NCBI GenBank assembly: GCA_003151275.1
Contig: PLXC01000026.1
Coordinates: 1-64,000, forward strand
Direction of reading: 5' to 3'
DNA from: Candidatus Melainabacteria bacterium
GTDB lineage: Bacteria; Cyanobacteriota; Vampirovibrionia; Obscuribacterales; Obscuribacteraceae
DNA length: 64,000 nt
Positions 1 to 9,399 of this stretch are shown in pieces (within the stretch, counting starts at the first letter, position 1; every line of letters begins with the position of its first letter). The notes under the pieces were generated by a model. The model searched no databases. It was not told the DNA's origin and worked only from the letters and a program-made list of their open reading frames with translations. Position numbers and translations under genes: made by a program.

Positions 1-508
1 TGAGCCCCGGCACATGAGCGAACACGGCTTTCGTGGTGTCAACAGGCACGGCTTCGTCCCGAAGCTCGGTGCTGTCGGCAATGTCCAGACTGAGTTTTTC
101 GAGCAAGCGTCTGGTCATTTTGAAAGAGAACTGATCGAGATAGATCAGGTCATTGCCGGCGTGAACCCAATTGAGGATTTGCTCGGCTTCGAACTCCGCC
201 GGTGATTGTGACGGAGCAATGATCACCAGCATTCCATGTGCTGAACCCAAATTGCGATAGGGCAGCAGCCAGGGACGGGCACTCAGACCCACCTTCTTCA
301 AGAGTTCTGACAATCCGCTCAACCCGCTTGGCTTTCTGTTGAAGATAGATGAGAGCACGCGCTGCTCAGGAAGATAGTTTTGAATTTGCTCGTCAAAAGC
401 GCTGCCAACATAAACTGCCAGAGCGCTCACCACCACTAGAATCGACAGCTGCCACCAGATATGATGCCGATTGATTTCCTTAGGCGGTGTTAGTTCAGTC
501 GAGTTCAT
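1..508 (-). CDS. DUF4350-like membrane-anchored protein (3' end outside window)
   Basis: The ATG at 508-506 overlaps the stop of the upstream minus-strand gene in an ATGA arrangement, so the two are probably translationally coupled. The product starts MNSTELTPPKEINRHHIWWQ. One hydrophobic segment follows at about residues 20-37, and then a soluble part with IIAPSQSP and NWVHAGNDLIYLD. That pattern fits the DUF4350 family, proteins often encoded beside DUF4129 and MoxR/DUF58 genes. At least 169 codons are present and the frame runs off the window edge. Function is unknown. The family call rests on the motif pattern and on the DUF4129 neighbour. Confidence 0.7.
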   Translation of the reverse strand, partial: MNSTELTPPKEINRHHIWWQLSILVVVSALAVYVGSAFDEQIQNYLPEQRVLSSIFNRKPSGLSGLSELLKKVGLSARPWLLPYRNLGSAHGMLVIIAPSQSPAEFEAEQILNWVHAGNDLIYLDQFSFKMTRRLLEKLSLDIADSTELRDEAVPVDTTKAVFAHVPGL

Positions 509-1179
509 TTCAAGCTCGCACTTTCACGAGCGGTGTTCTCTTTGATCAACTGGCATTCTTCTTCCACTCTCGTCAATTGAGTGGTGCAAGCTTCGTAGTC
601 TAAATCGGTCGCCAGTTTGTTGCCGAACCAGATCAGCTCAACTTGATTGGCAAGACTTTTAAAGCTGCGGGCTAGCGTTTCGCTTCTCGGCGCTAACGCG
701 TACCAATACTCATAATTTGTTCGCGTTGGCGCAAATTCGATGACTGAGCTTTCATGCAGTGTGCGAAGGGACGACATGTAAATGGATCGGCAAGCTTCTC
801 GCCAATCTTCTTTCAAGGCCAACTGAGCCGCTTCGTTTTTCCAACCTGCGGCGTCCAGCATGCGGTGCGCCGCTGACTGCCCTTTCTTGGCCAGTTGAGA
901 TTGGGCGTTCAGCTGACTCATCCGCTTCATGGCAAAAAAGACAATGGCAAACAAACAAACCGCGCCGACCAGTAAAACCAAAACCTGCATGATATTGCCC
1001 ACCACATTCGTGTCGGACATTCCAGGCACATGGATTCTCAACGATAAGAGCAAATCCGTGAGGAAGCGCCAAGCTTTGTCGATCCATTCCTGCATTTGCA
1101 CCAAAATATCCGGCGGTTTTTTATAGCTGTAGCGTCCAGCAATGGCTGCAATTTCTGGCGCGATATCTCTGGGGTTCAT
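505..1179 (-). CDS. DUF4129-domain membrane protein
   Basis: 224 residues. The N-terminus has a juxtamembrane helix region and then a clear transmembrane segment around residues 63-84 (IMQVLVLLVGAVCLFAIVFF). The cytoplasmic C-terminal half contains WREACRSIYMSSLRTLHESSVIEF and TNYEYW, typical of DUF4129, a helical domain often found next to transglutaminase-like or DUF4350 proteins. An AGGTG ribosome site lies 8 nt before the ATG. It is the middle gene of a three-gene minus-strand run, with 3 nt to the gene before and a 4-nt overlap with the gene after. Function of the family is not established. Confidence 0.75.
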   Translation of the reverse strand: MNPRDIAPEIAAIAGRYSYKKPPDILVQMQEWIDKAWRFLTDLLLSLRIHVPGMSDTNVVGNIMQVLVLLVGAVCLFAIVFFAMKRMSQLNAQSQLAKKGQSAAHRMLDAAGWKNEAAQLALKEDWREACRSIYMSSLRTLHESSVIEFAPTRTNYEYWYALAPRSETLARSFKSLANQVELIWFGNKLATDLDYEACTTQLTRVEEECQLIKENTARESASLK

Positions 1180-1182
1180 CGT

Positions 1183-2112
1183 CTAAGCACCTGTTGTAGA
1201 CAGTTGCTTGAGATTTTGAATAACGTCCAATCCTTCTTGGCGAACCTTAAGGTCACGATAGAAAAGACCGGCGGACATGAAGCTAATTGGCACCAAAAAC
1301 ATATTTATGATCGCCTGCCAAAATTGACTGAGGACGAGACAATAGAAGGGCATTGCCGTGGCGGGATCCATATGATTGGCTGGGAAGCCGCTTCTGAAAA
1401 GCTCAAACACCGCCAGTGCTACCACAGGCAGTGACAACGTCCAGGAGAAGATCGAGATGATGATCGAGAGCAGAATGGCAAATCCACATGCGCGCCAGAC
1501 ATCGTGTCTGATTAAACTGAAGACCCGTCCAAGCAGCGAGCTCCAGCGCTGCTCCTCACACGCTAAGGCAGAGGTCATCAGCAAGTAATAGATGCTTAAT
1601 AGCCCCAACGAGAAAATCAGCCCGAAAGTGCCGAACAGCATGCCCACCGCTGCCACTGGCAAAAGTTTCGCACCCAAGAAACCTGAAAGTACAATCTCGG
1701 CTCCCCAGAAAACAACCAATCCGATGCCAAAAAAATAGGAAAGGAAAAATAGTCCGATAATCGTCCACTTCTTCTTATAGGCGAATTGACAGCCTTGATC
1801 ATAAGTTTCAGACAGTCCATTCGCCAACCGGACAAAGGCAAATTGTTTGATCGTCAAAAGCCACAAACCGATCATCGAAACGACCATGCCGACGCCAAAT
1901 GCAGCCATGCCCATAAAGAGCAGACCCAAGTCTTTTGGATTTTTCATGCCGTAAGTGGCAGCCACTTGAATGATGATGTGCCCGCTGGCCATGACGATGC
2001 AGGGCATTATTTGGGCGCGCAAAAGAAGCGGCACGTTGCGCCTGAAAAGCCTAAAACCACGACCGATAATGTCGCCTACAGATTGTGGGTTTTGTGGAGG
2101 TGGGTCGAACAA
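1183..2112 (-). CDS. polytopic membrane protein, first gene of the DUF4129/DUF4350 operon
   Basis: 309 residues with about six hydrophobic segments and a soluble N-terminus (QSVGDIIGRGFRLFRRNVPLLL). This resembles the membrane domain of glycerophosphoryl diester phosphodiesterase-type and DUF7544-like proteins, but I see no catalytic motif. Translation probably starts at TTG 2112-2110, because GGAG lies 8 nt upstream and no ATG is better placed. The next gene begins 3 nt after the stop, so it heads the operon. It probably works in the membrane with the two downstream proteins; the activity is unknown. Confidence 0.65.
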   Translation of the reverse strand: MFDPPPQNPQSVGDIIGRGFRLFRRNVPLLLRAQIMPCIVMASGHIIIQVAATYGMKNPKDLGLLFMGMAAFGVGMVVSMIGLWLLTIKQFAFVRLANGLSETYDQGCQFAYKKKWTIIGLFFLSYFFGIGLVVFWGAEIVLSGFLGAKLLPVAAVGMLFGTFGLIFSLGLLSIYYLLMTSALACEEQRWSSLLGRVFSLIRHDVWRACGFAILLSIIISIFSWTLSLPVVALAVFELFRSGFPANHMDPATAMPFYCLVLSQFWQAIINMFLVPISFMSAGLFYRDLKVRQEGLDVIQNLKQLSTTGA

Positions 2113-2227
2113 AAATAATTCTCCAGGCCAAGTATTTTAGCGGATTGTCAATCCCGACCACTAAAGATTGGGGCAACCCAGGCACAATTGCTAAAGTAAT
2201 GGCTCTTATTGTCTCGGTCGTGTACCA

Positions 2228-2743
2228 ATGATTAAACCCGACATTTATTCGCCGCATCCGCTTCCTGCCTTGCACAATATTCCACGCCACTTCACTGCAA
2301 GCGCGGTCGTCCTTGCTGATAATCACATTTTGCTGGTCCACCATCGTCGAATCGGAGCCTGGCTGCCTCCAGGCGGACATATCGAGCCTGACGAGATGCC
2401 TCACGAAGCGGCGCAACGAGAGACGCTCGAGGAGACTGGCGTTGAAATAGAAGTAGTCAGCGTACCGTTGCCTTTGACTGGCGACTCGGACGCTTTCATT
2501 TTGCCGTCACCACTTTGCATTCACAGCGTCAAGGCAGTGGAAAAGGGCGTCGCCTACTACCATATTGATTTTGCATTTCTCTGTAGGCTCAAAGATTCTC
2601 CTGTCGAGCTTCCGAAAGTTGCCCACTCAGATGAGGAGGTTTTTTCTGCGCGCTGGTTTGCGTTAGACAGTTACAAGGAAGTGCCGCTGGCCAAGAATGT
2701 GCTTGAAGTCGTCGCTCTAGCCATCAAGATGTCTTGCCAATAG
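2228..2743 (+). CDS. Nudix hydrolase
   Basis: 171 residues. A Nudix box is present: GGHIEPDEMPHEAAQ followed by RETLEETGV, which matches G-x5-E-x7-RE-U-x-EE-x-G-U. The Nudix fold hydrolyses nucleoside diphosphates linked to another moiety and needs Mg2+ or Mn2+ held by the box glutamates. The substrate cannot be read from sequence. The box starts at about residue 49, after a beta-rich N-terminus (HFTASAVVLADNHILLVHH). No strong ribosome site is visible before the ATG. The gene is divergent from the membrane operon and stands alone, so a housekeeping role in the cytoplasm is likely. Confidence 0.88.
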   Translation: MIKPDIYSPHPLPALHNIPRHFTASAVVLADNHILLVHHRRIGAWLPPGGHIEPDEMPHEAAQRETLEETGVEIEVVSVPLPLTGDSDAFILPSPLCIHSVKAVEKGVAYYHIDFAFLCRLKDSPVELPKVAHSDEEVFSARWFALDSYKEVPLAKNVLEVVALAIKMSCQ

Positions 2744-2951
2744 CCCGGATTGCAGCTGCTGTATGTTGAGCGGTTTCCTTTCGCCTGCCAATGGCAGCGC
2801 TCAAAGCGTGTTGAACAGACGACATTTATCTTTCTCCATGGTAATTAGGTTATTTGTAGAGAAATTTGGGATACTAAGGTTAGTAGCGGTCCCCGTAGCG
2901 GGGATTTGGTGATTCGGCAATATACCGCTCTAGAGGACGGAATCGCTCCAC

Positions 2952-5516
2952 ATGAGCAGTGACTTTCGCAGTGACTTTGTTCAACGGCTTGCAGGAGTTC
3001 GAGATCTGAAGAAGATCTTGGAGACCACGGTCAAGGAAATGGGAGACATATTTGGCGCTGATTGCTGCCAAATAATGCTCAGCAATCCCCTTGATCCAAA
3101 TGTCACGTCCATCTGTGAGTTTCGCGCGGCGCCGGATGAAGACAGCCGAGGCATGCCCGGTGTCACCATGCCGCTTGTTTTGCACGGGCGCACTTTTGGC
3201 TCGCTCAGTCTGTCGCGAAGGTCTGAAGTCAGCCAAGACGAAGTCAACGCGATGAGAGTGATTCTTGGCGAGCTTGGCGATATTGTTCGCCACGCCCAAA
3301 TCAACGATATCGTTCAAAGAGATACTTTCCGCGACACGTTTCTTGTAGAAATCGGAAACGTCATGGCATATTCGCTGGGCATCGGCGATGCGCTATTCAT
3401 GGTCGTCAACATTCTAGGCAAGGTTTTGCAAGCCAGTCGATGTCTGTTCGTTTGTACAGACGACAGTGCCGCTGGTTGGAAATGCTATGAATTTTGGCAA
3501 CAAGACAAGGTGCAGAGCTGCCAGGAATACCTCTGGCCAACGACTGATTCGCCCGTAATAGCGCAGACGCTTCTTTCGACTTCGCCGCTTAGAGTTTACG
3601 AAGGTCAGCAAAACTCCTACGTTTCTCCTGTGCAAGAAGAACTTCAATTCATCGGTGTTAAGTCACTTTTGGGAATTTCGCTCAAGAGTTCCTCCGCCAC
3701 TCACGGTTGCGTGATTTTGCAACAGTGCGACTACAGGCGGGCCTGGACACGCAATGAAGTTGACATGGTGCAAAACGTGGCCGATAAAGTGGCAGATGCG
3801 CTCGTCAAATTACCTGCTGAAAAACGGGCCCGTGAGCCGATCATGCAACTGCACCAACGGATAGTTGCCGTGCCGGATTCAGCACCACATGATGGCAAGA
3901 CATCCTACGATTCAGTGCGGAAAGCCCTAAAGGGCGCGCTCGGACAGCAAGCGATACCAAGTGCGCGAGCGACGTCGGCGCCACCCCCCAGACCTGCCCC
4001 TCCGCCGCCACCACTCGCAGTTCCAACACCGCCAGCGCCAATTGAACAACCAGCGCAACAGAGTTTTGCGCCAGCCAACCCAGCTGCCCCTTCCCTGCCA
4101 ACGATTTCTCCTGTGCAATCGCGTGCGCAACCGTCGGCGGAGCCAGGCAGCAAATCACTTGGAAGTATTTTAGGCAACCAAGGCTTACCACCAGTTCATC
4201 AGCCACCTACTGTAGCGCCTGTTGCAGAAGCGAAAGGAACAACCGACGATCCATATGCAGATCTCGATTTCGGAGATTTCGGCGACGCTACGCCTGAGCA
4301 GCAAGCCGCTGCCGCCGCTGGCAGACCGGTTCCCGGACGTCCGGGATTAGATAAAGAGTTGGACCCGGATGCCACCTGGGGTAATTTGGATGCAATTCAA
4401 CCGCCGGCTGGGCAATCGCTGCGACCCGAACCGGTTCAGACGGCTGCCCAAGCGCGAGCTCAGATGGAATCCGTCGGCATGCAACAGCCATCCGTTCTCA
4501 GTAACGCAATGGCTCTACCGGTAGCCTCAACAGCAGCCTCCACAGCCTCCGCAGCCGCAGTCACAGCTGCACCATCCGCCGCAGCGCTCCCTGCCACTGC
4601 TCCTGCAGCGCAAGTTGCCGCGACCATGCCTGCAGGCAGCCCGTGGGGAGATCTCGATTCAATAGTCACACCAACAGCCGGTCCTGCCAAAGCTGGGTTG
4701 GGTGGGGCTATCATGGGCAAAGTCCGAGCCGCCGCTCCTGCGGCGGGCAGCGCACTGATGGCTTCCTTTCATAAGGACAAAGCCAAGTATGCGCAAGCGG
4801 CGGAAGTTACTCCTGAATTTGTCGCCGGCCCGGCTGTGCAAATAGACGACGCGGCAGCACAAGCCAAGATTGAGGAGCTGCTAAAAGCGAAAACAACAGA
4901 AACTAGTGACTATATTTTTGCTACGCCTGGTTTGGACATGCGTATGCTTGGTCGCATTGATGGCTGGGTTGCTCAAATTGAGCAGAAAGACAAGTATCTA
5001 GATGGACATGCCAGACAAGTCGCCGAGTTTGCCTGTGCGATCGCCCGAGAAGCTGGTCTCAGTTCTGCTGACGTCGATCTGGTTCGGCAAGCAGCTTTGG
5101 TGCACGATGTCGGCAAACTTGGATCTGCGTCGCAAATTCTGCGCAAGCCTGATGAGCAGCTGTCTGACCCAGAACTAATTACGGTAATGAAACATCCACT
5201 CGATGGTGCCGAATTGCTCGAATCATTCCCTGATCTGCAGAGACTCGCACCAATTGTGCGCGCCCATCACGAAGAATATAACGGAAATGGCTATCCGCAA
5301 GGTCTGCGCGGAGACGAAATACCTGTCGCTGCTCGCATTATTCACGTTGCCAATAGCTATCACGGCATGACCAGCGCCAAGTGCTATGGACCTGGCATGA
5401 AGGTTGGAGACGCGCAACAGGAGCTCGTCAAAGGCGCAGGCCAGCAATGGGATCCCACTTTTGTGCAGATGCTTATCCAGGCAATCATGGGCAAAAAAGT
5501 ACCGGCCCTTCTTTAA
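2952..5516 (+). CDS. GAF-GAF-HD-GYP domain protein, possible cyclic-di-GMP phosphodiesterase
   Basis: 854 residues. Two GAF-type sensor domains occupy roughly residues 8-125 and 135-285. A long Pro/Ala-rich linker follows (about 310-650), then a C-terminal HD-GYP domain (about 670-845). The metal-binding HD pair is H718-D719 in ALVHDVGKLGS, and the signature HHEEYNGNGYPQG contains G780-Y781-P782. HD-GYP proteins hydrolyse cyclic-di-GMP. A third conserved block, usually D-x-x-x-A with R-x-Y, reads VANSYHGMTSAKCYGP here, so an Asp is Asn and the Arg is Lys. Activity may therefore be reduced or altered. No membrane segment is seen, so the protein is probably cytosolic. Confidence 0.88.
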   Translation: MSSDFRSDFVQRLAGVRDLKKILETTVKEMGDIFGADCCQIMLSNPLDPNVTSICEFRAAPDEDSRGMPGVTMPLVLHGRTFGSLSLSRRSEVSQDEVNAMRVILGELGDIVRHAQINDIVQRDTFRDTFLVEIGNVMAYSLGIGDALFMVVNILGKVLQASRCLFVCTDDSAAGWKCYEFWQQDKVQSCQEYLWPTTDSPVIAQTLLSTSPLRVYEGQQNSYVSPVQEELQFIGVKSLLGISLKSSSATHGCVILQQCDYRRAWTRNEVDMVQNVADKVADALVKLPAEKRAREPIMQLHQRIVAVPDSAPHDGKTSYDSVRKALKGALGQQAIPSARATSAPPPRPAPPPPPLAVPTPPAPIEQPAQQSFAPANPAAPSLPTISPVQSRAQPSAEPGSKSLGSILGNQGLPPVHQPPTVAPVAEAKGTTDDPYADLDFGDFGDATPEQQAAAAAGRPVPGRPGLDKELDPDATWGNLDAIQPPAGQSLRPEPVQTAAQARAQMESVGMQQPSVLSNAMALPVASTAASTASAAAVTAAPSAAALPATAPAAQVAATMPAGSPWGDLDSIVTPTAGPAKAGLGGAIMGKVRAAAPAAGSALMASFHKDKAKYAQAAEVTPEFVAGPAVQIDDAAAQAKIEELLKAKTTETSDYIFATPGLDMRMLGRIDGWVAQIEQKDKYLDGHARQVAEFACAIAREAGLSSADVDLVRQAALVHDVGKLGSASQILRKPDEQLSDPELITVMKHPLDGAELLESFPDLQRLAPIVRAHHEEYNGNGYPQGLRGDEIPVAARIIHVANSYHGMTSAKCYGPGMKVGDAQQELVKGAGQQWDPTFVQMLIQAIMGKKVPALL

Positions 5517-5519
5517 GCC

Positions 5520-5756
5520 TTAAATTGTTCGCATAGCGAAGTGGGCGAAGTCGTTAGGCAGTATCTGAAAGTTGCCAAAGCGCCACGATTCCACAGTTGG
5601 AAGCGCAAAGAGCAGCGTCAGAGCTAAGGCCAGCGCGAGCACCACCAATAGTGCCACTACATAAAGTTGTGTGGGACCAATAACTATGTTCGGTTGGTTG
5701 TCCGAGGATAGTCTGGGCAACAAGTTGCTCGACTTATTGTATGTCATTACGGTCAT
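5520..5756 (-). CDS. small single-pass membrane protein
   Basis: 78 residues. A strong AGGTGA ribosome site lies 6 nt before the ATG, which argues that this short frame is real. One hydrophobic helix (VVALLVVLALALALTLLFAL) spans about residues 33-52. It is convergent with the HD-GYP gene, with only 3 nt between the two stops. No family was recognised. Confidence 0.6.
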   Translation of the reverse strand: MTVMTYNKSSNLLPRLSSDNQPNIVIGPTQLYVVALLVVLALALALTLLFALPTVESWRFGNFQILPNDFAHFAMRTI

Positions 5757-6061
5757 TTAGGTTCACCTCCCGTGGGGTCTGATCCTGGTAACCGAGTCGA
5801 TTATGACGGGGCTCCAGTTGCAAAAGTTCCTAGACGATTCGAAGATGTTTATGGGGTACGAGTTATGTCCCTGCTTTTTTTCACCGTTTAATATGTTAAG
5901 CAAAAAACGCAGCTTTTAGCGATGCTGAGAAGTCTTTCTAGTCGTGTGTCTACGGGATCACGAAAGCCTGGAGAGCCTGATGTAATACAACTTTACGTGA
6001 ATGCAGTAATTGTTTTTGAAGAGGGGTCCCTGCTTTTAATCTGAATCGGTTATCGAGCATC

Positions 6062-6178
6062 AATCGCTTTATCAAATCTCTTAATCGCGCTTCCTCGTAC
6101 GACGAGCGAGCAAAAGCACCAATCGCCTTATCAAAATGTCTGATCGTGCTTCGTCGTACCACGAGCGCGCAAAGAGAA
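6062..6178. repeat. imperfect 59-bp tandem duplication plus 15-bp tandem repeat
   Basis: Two units of about 59 bp lie side by side (6062-6120 and 6121-6178). Each begins AATCGC-TTATCAAA and ends near CGAGCG-GCAAA. A separate perfect 15-bp unit, TTACTTTCGAAGTAC, occurs twice at 6204-6218 and 6219-6233. The whole stretch from 5757 to 6246 lies between the convergent small gene and rpsA. Apart from these repeats and the rpsA terminator I see no convincing gene in it. Confidence 0.7.
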
Positions 6179-6201
6179 AGGCGCCACTTTCGAGGCGCCT
6201 T
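6170..6201 (-). terminator. Rho-independent terminator of rpsA
   Basis: On the minus strand an 8-bp perfect stem (AAGGCGCC / GGCGCCTT) with an 8-nt loop is followed by TCTCTTTG. It lies about 45 nt after the rpsA stop. Confidence 0.75.
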
Positions 6202-6246
6202 CATTACTTTCGAAGTACTTACTTTCGAAGTACGGATCGACTATGA

Positions 6247-7380
6247 CTATGAACCGATCAGGTCGCTTACATCCATTCCTCTTAAGCTCAAGCTGATCTT
6301 GTGCTCTTTTGGAGAGAATTTCTTGATGATTGCTTTGATACTTTGACCAACTTGCACAATCTCTTCCGGCTTGATGTTTGGCTGTTCCGACATTTCAACG
6401 GTCGGCAGCAAGGCATCAACGCCTGGGTAGATTTGAACGAAAGCACCGAAGCTTTGAATCTTTCTGACGGTGCCGTTAACGACTTGTCCGTCTTGGAATT
6501 TGTCTTCGATTTCTTTCCATGGGTCAGGCTGCATTTGCTTGAGGCTCAAGCTGATGTGACCTTTGTCCCTGTCTACCTTCAGTACTTTGGTTGTGATCAC
6601 TTGTCCAACTTTCAATACATCTGATGGATGCGAAACGCGTTCCCATGAGATTTCTGAGATTGGCAAAAGACCATCCAAACCGCCGAGGTCGATAAATGCC
6701 CCGAAGTCTGCGATGCGCACGACTTCGCCGCTTACCACTTGACCGGCTTCCAGAGTGTTCAAAATCTTTTCACGTTGAGCAGCTTTCTCTTCTTGAACAG
6801 CAAGACGCTGGCTCAGAATCAATTTGTTGCGCTTGGTGTCTGTTTCCAAAATCTTCATCGGAATTTCCATTCCAATCAATTCTTCTGGTGTCGTTCCTTT
6901 GACGCGCAATTGGCTGGCTGGTACGAATCCGCGCAAGCCATAAACATCTACGACTACGCCACCTTTGACCACTGCCGAAATTTTGGCGCGAATTGTGTCG
7001 TCGTTTTTCTTTTGTTGTTCGAGCAGCACCCAGCCTCTGGCTTGCGCGACTCTCTTCAACGAAAGAGTGAGTTGACCATTCTCGTTTTCTTCTCGCAGGA
7101 TATAGAACTCAGCTTTTTCGCCAACTTTAATAACGTCTTCAACAGAATCGATTGGAATGTTGGAGACTTCTTTGATTGGCACGAATCCTTCGGACTTTCC
7201 GCCAACATCGACCAGAATGCCGTCACGCTCGATGCGTACAACAAGTCCTGTGACGATGTCGCCTTGTTCGAATTTGAAGCCTAACGTCTCCTCCAAGAGC
7301 CGCTCGAATTCGGATTTCTGTTCTAACTGCTTTTCTGTCACTGAGATGGTTTCTCCTTTGACCTCTAATATTTTTGGCAT
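6247..7380 (-). CDS. rpsA: 30S ribosomal protein S1
   Basis: About 377 residues with four S1 RNA-binding domains. Their cores are DIVTGLVVRIERDGILVDVG, ISAVVKGGVVVDVYGLRGFV, VVSGEVVRIADFGAFIDLGG and VVNGTVRKIQSFGAFVQIYP. S1 on the small subunit helps bind and unfold mRNA during initiation. E. coli S1 has six domains; shorter versions with three or four are usual in cyanobacteria and relatives. The listed start is ATG at 7380. An in-frame TTG at 7392 sits only 2 nt after AAAGGA, which is too close to be likely. The gene stands alone with its own terminator. Confidence 0.93.
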   Translation of the reverse strand: MPKILEVKGETISVTEKQLEQKSEFERLLEETLGFKFEQGDIVTGLVVRIERDGILVDVGGKSEGFVPIKEVSNIPIDSVEDVIKVGEKAEFYILREENENGQLTLSLKRVAQARGWVLLEQQKKNDDTIRAKISAVVKGGVVVDVYGLRGFVPASQLRVKGTTPEELIGMEIPMKILETDTKRNKLILSQRLAVQEEKAAQREKILNTLEAGQVVSGEVVRIADFGAFIDLGGLDGLLPISEISWERVSHPSDVLKVGQVITTKVLKVDRDKGHISLSLKQMQPDPWKEIEDKFQDGQVVNGTVRKIQSFGAFVQIYPGVDALLPTVEMSEQPNIKPEEIVQVGQSIKAIIKKFSPKEHKISLSLRGMDVSDLIGS

Positions 7381-8161
7381 CGGATCGGTCAATTCCTTTG
7401 GGGTGAGTGAACCCGCGAATCCCGTTTATCCATCATTTGATGGTCGGTTACGGGCTACTGTGAGTAACTCTGATCAGGGAATCCTAATCAGTCGCTCAAA
7501 CAGCCGCCAGGTTCTTGTGTTTCTGTTCTGGTTAGGTTCGAATCCCAACACGCTACAGCTAACGCAAAGTTTAACGTGAGTTTGGCGAAACTACCAATAT
7601 AAGACAAGATGGATTAGGACTTCAAGACAAAGGATGAAGCTTTAACTGAACCTTTAGAGTTCTGGAATGGCTGAACTGTTATAGGTTTGCGACCAGGAGG
7701 GCGCTTGTCATTAGGATTCGGACATGTTGCTGTACGTTACACGCACGTGGGCCGGGCATCCTTGCTTCTTTGGTTTGATTGCTTCCGGGGTCCATTTCCA
7801 GTTATAGATCTGGACTTGGGTCCTGAATGCCAGTTTATTGCAAACGCTAGCTCGAAATTGGGACCAGTAATTGTTTTCGGCGGTCTCTTCCAGCAAGGCT
7901 GGAGCTTTTCTTCTTCGAGTGTCTCGTCAATCACCGGACGTATATCGAAAAGGATTGTGTGACTGCGTAAAGGTCGTCTTGCAACCGGGTATATGCATTG
8001 CGATCATTGCGTAATCGTTTTGTATAAACATACCGGATCGGCTGTATATGCCGATTCTGTAAGGGTTTTCATATTTATCATTCACTGAATTTTCTGATTA
8101 TAATGCCGTTAGTCCAGCACTAATGCGACGTTTTTCGTTCTCACCGAGTAGAGGCAATTTC
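7381..8161. other. 780-nt intergenic region between rpsA and a secreted protein gene
   Basis: It should hold the rpsA promoter on the minus strand and the promoter of the 8162 gene on the plus strand. A stem GATCGGC/GCCGATT lies near 8034-8056. A short minus-strand frame at 7711-7896 (ending HVRVTYSNMSES) has protein-like composition but no start or ribosome site. It may be a relic. I see no RNA gene. Confidence 0.5.
8075..8104 (+). promoter_or_regulatory. sigma-70 type promoter of the 8162 gene
   Basis: The -10 hexamer TATAAT is perfect at 8099-8104. TTATCA at 8075-8080 is a four-of-six match to the -35 with an 18-bp spacer. The start codon is 58 nt downstream of the -10. Confidence 0.6.
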
Positions 8162-8782
8162 ATGAAGTTACATACCCTCCTAAACCTAAGCCTTGCGGCT
8201 GGCTTGCTTTCGCCCGCCTATATTTTGCTTTCTGCCACTAGCTGCGGTGCTGAGCCGCTGTCGGCACCAGCCACAAAGCAAGAAAAAGCTGCAGTAGACA
8301 AAGCTGCAGTGGAAAAAGCTGCAATAGAAAAAGCAGTAGACAAAGCTGCAGCAGACCTTGATCCAGCCTCACAAAGAGTTGATCAGTCAAAGATCAAATT
8401 GGAGCAAGCTCGGGCCCAATTGTCTGCCGCTCGTTCCATGCTCAAAGCTGCAGAAGCTGAGTTCAGAGCTGCTAAAGCAGACAAGGAAGCTCTTTCCGCT
8501 AGAAACGAAGCGACCAAGTTGGCAGACGCTTCCGGTCTAAAGGATGACGGCGTTCAACCAGTTCAGCCACAAGCTGCAATCACATTTGGTACCAATCGTT
8601 TATATCCTGCGGCCTCCGCTGCCCCTGCACCAGCTGCGACACCAGCACCGGATATGTCCAGTACCAGAATCCAACAAGCTGATTTCAACGCTCCACAGAA
8701 AGACGGCGACGGCGCTCCTGTTGCCAATCTGCGTCCAACCAAAACGGCTGAAGAATCACAGCCGGCTAGCCCAGTCCAATAG
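8162..8782 (+). CDS. secreted Ala-rich coiled-coil protein
   Basis: 206 residues from the ATG at 8162, which has an AGAGG ribosome site; an in-frame start at 8123 lacks one. An N-terminal signal segment (LLNLSLAAGLLSPAYILLSA) is followed by SCGAEPLSA, which could be a lipoprotein cysteine or a signal peptidase I site. Residues about 35-120 contain repeated KAAVEKAA and KAAADLDPA heptad-like sequence typical of a coiled coil. The C-terminus is Pro/Ala-rich and disordered-looking. It is probably periplasmic or envelope-associated. No catalytic motif or known family was recognised. It is a single-gene transcript with a clear promoter and terminator. Confidence 0.75.
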   Translation: MKLHTLLNLSLAAGLLSPAYILLSATSCGAEPLSAPATKQEKAAVDKAAVEKAAIEKAVDKAAADLDPASQRVDQSKIKLEQARAQLSAARSMLKAAEAEFRAAKADKEALSARNEATKLADASGLKDDGVQPVQPQAAITFGTNRLYPAASAAPAPAATPAPDMSSTRIQQADFNAPQKDGDGAPVANLRPTKTAEESQPASPVQ

Positions 8783-8808
8783 GGAAGGCTGTCAATCAAG
8801 TCTGATTA

Positions 8809-8845
8809 GTTCGGCGCGGCCAGCGATGGTTGCGCCGAACTTTTG
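8809..8845 (+). terminator. Rho-independent terminator
   Basis: A perfect 9-bp stem, GTTCGGCGC (8809-8817) with GCGCCGAAC (8832-8840), is followed by TTTTG. It lies 27 nt after the stop of the secreted coiled-coil gene. Confidence 0.88.
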
Positions 8846-8927
8846 TATATCTAGATCGCTTGTCACTTTGCACGACAAATGCCACAGTTTTGTCCGGGAC
8901 AAAAATCGTCCGGTGCTGCCTCTTGAA

Positions 8928-9269
8928 CTATCGTCTAGACCGACTCTGCAATTTGGCCACCTTATGCGATCCTCGTGGGATGTGATGTTTCGTTGTAACG
9001 TGCAGCGCCGCCGGGCTGGCAGCCTGGGTTTTGTACGGCTCAGCACTCTTTGAACTGGCGAGAACGCTACTTGAGACCGTCAAAATACCTACAACGATAA
9101 TTAGCGCGGAGAACCCAGTGACGAATGAAAGGTTGAACGGCAAATCATAATTTTTTTGCGAATAGTTGTGCCCGACAAAGAAATCTAACCAGTCTCCACC
9201 CTGCGCTATCGTCAGACAGGTGCCGACAATTAGGATTAGAATGTAGAAAATATTAATATAGAGATGCAT
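8928..9269 (-). CDS. small two-pass membrane protein, hypothetical
   Basis: 113 residues with two hydrophobic helices: IFYILILIVGTCLTIA near residues 8-23, and FVTGFSALIIVVGILTVSSSVLA near 49-71. The C-terminus is basic. No good ribosome site is seen before the ATG at 9269, so the start, and even the gene, is uncertain. Its two well-formed helices make it more likely than chance. No family was recognised. Confidence 0.45.
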   Translation of the reverse strand: MHLYINIFYILILIVGTCLTIAQGGDWLDFFVGHNYSQKNYDLPFNLSFVTGFSALIIVVGILTVSSSVLASSKSAEPYKTQAASPAALHVTTKHHIPRGSHKVAKLQSRSRR

Positions 9270-9399
9270 TGAAATGCCGGAGCAGCTAACAGGCCTATTA
9301 TCCGCCTTCGGTCTTTACAAGCCTCGTTCATTTAGCATGTCTTAAGGTGCCCTGGAACGCGGCCGGTACCTGCAGAGCACCAAACCTACCGCCCGCTTT

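Noticed and set aside
7535..7546. GGTTCGAATCCC, which matches a tRNA T-loop
   Set aside because: The T-stem does not pair fully, and no acceptor, D-arm or anticodon arm can be built upstream on the same strand.
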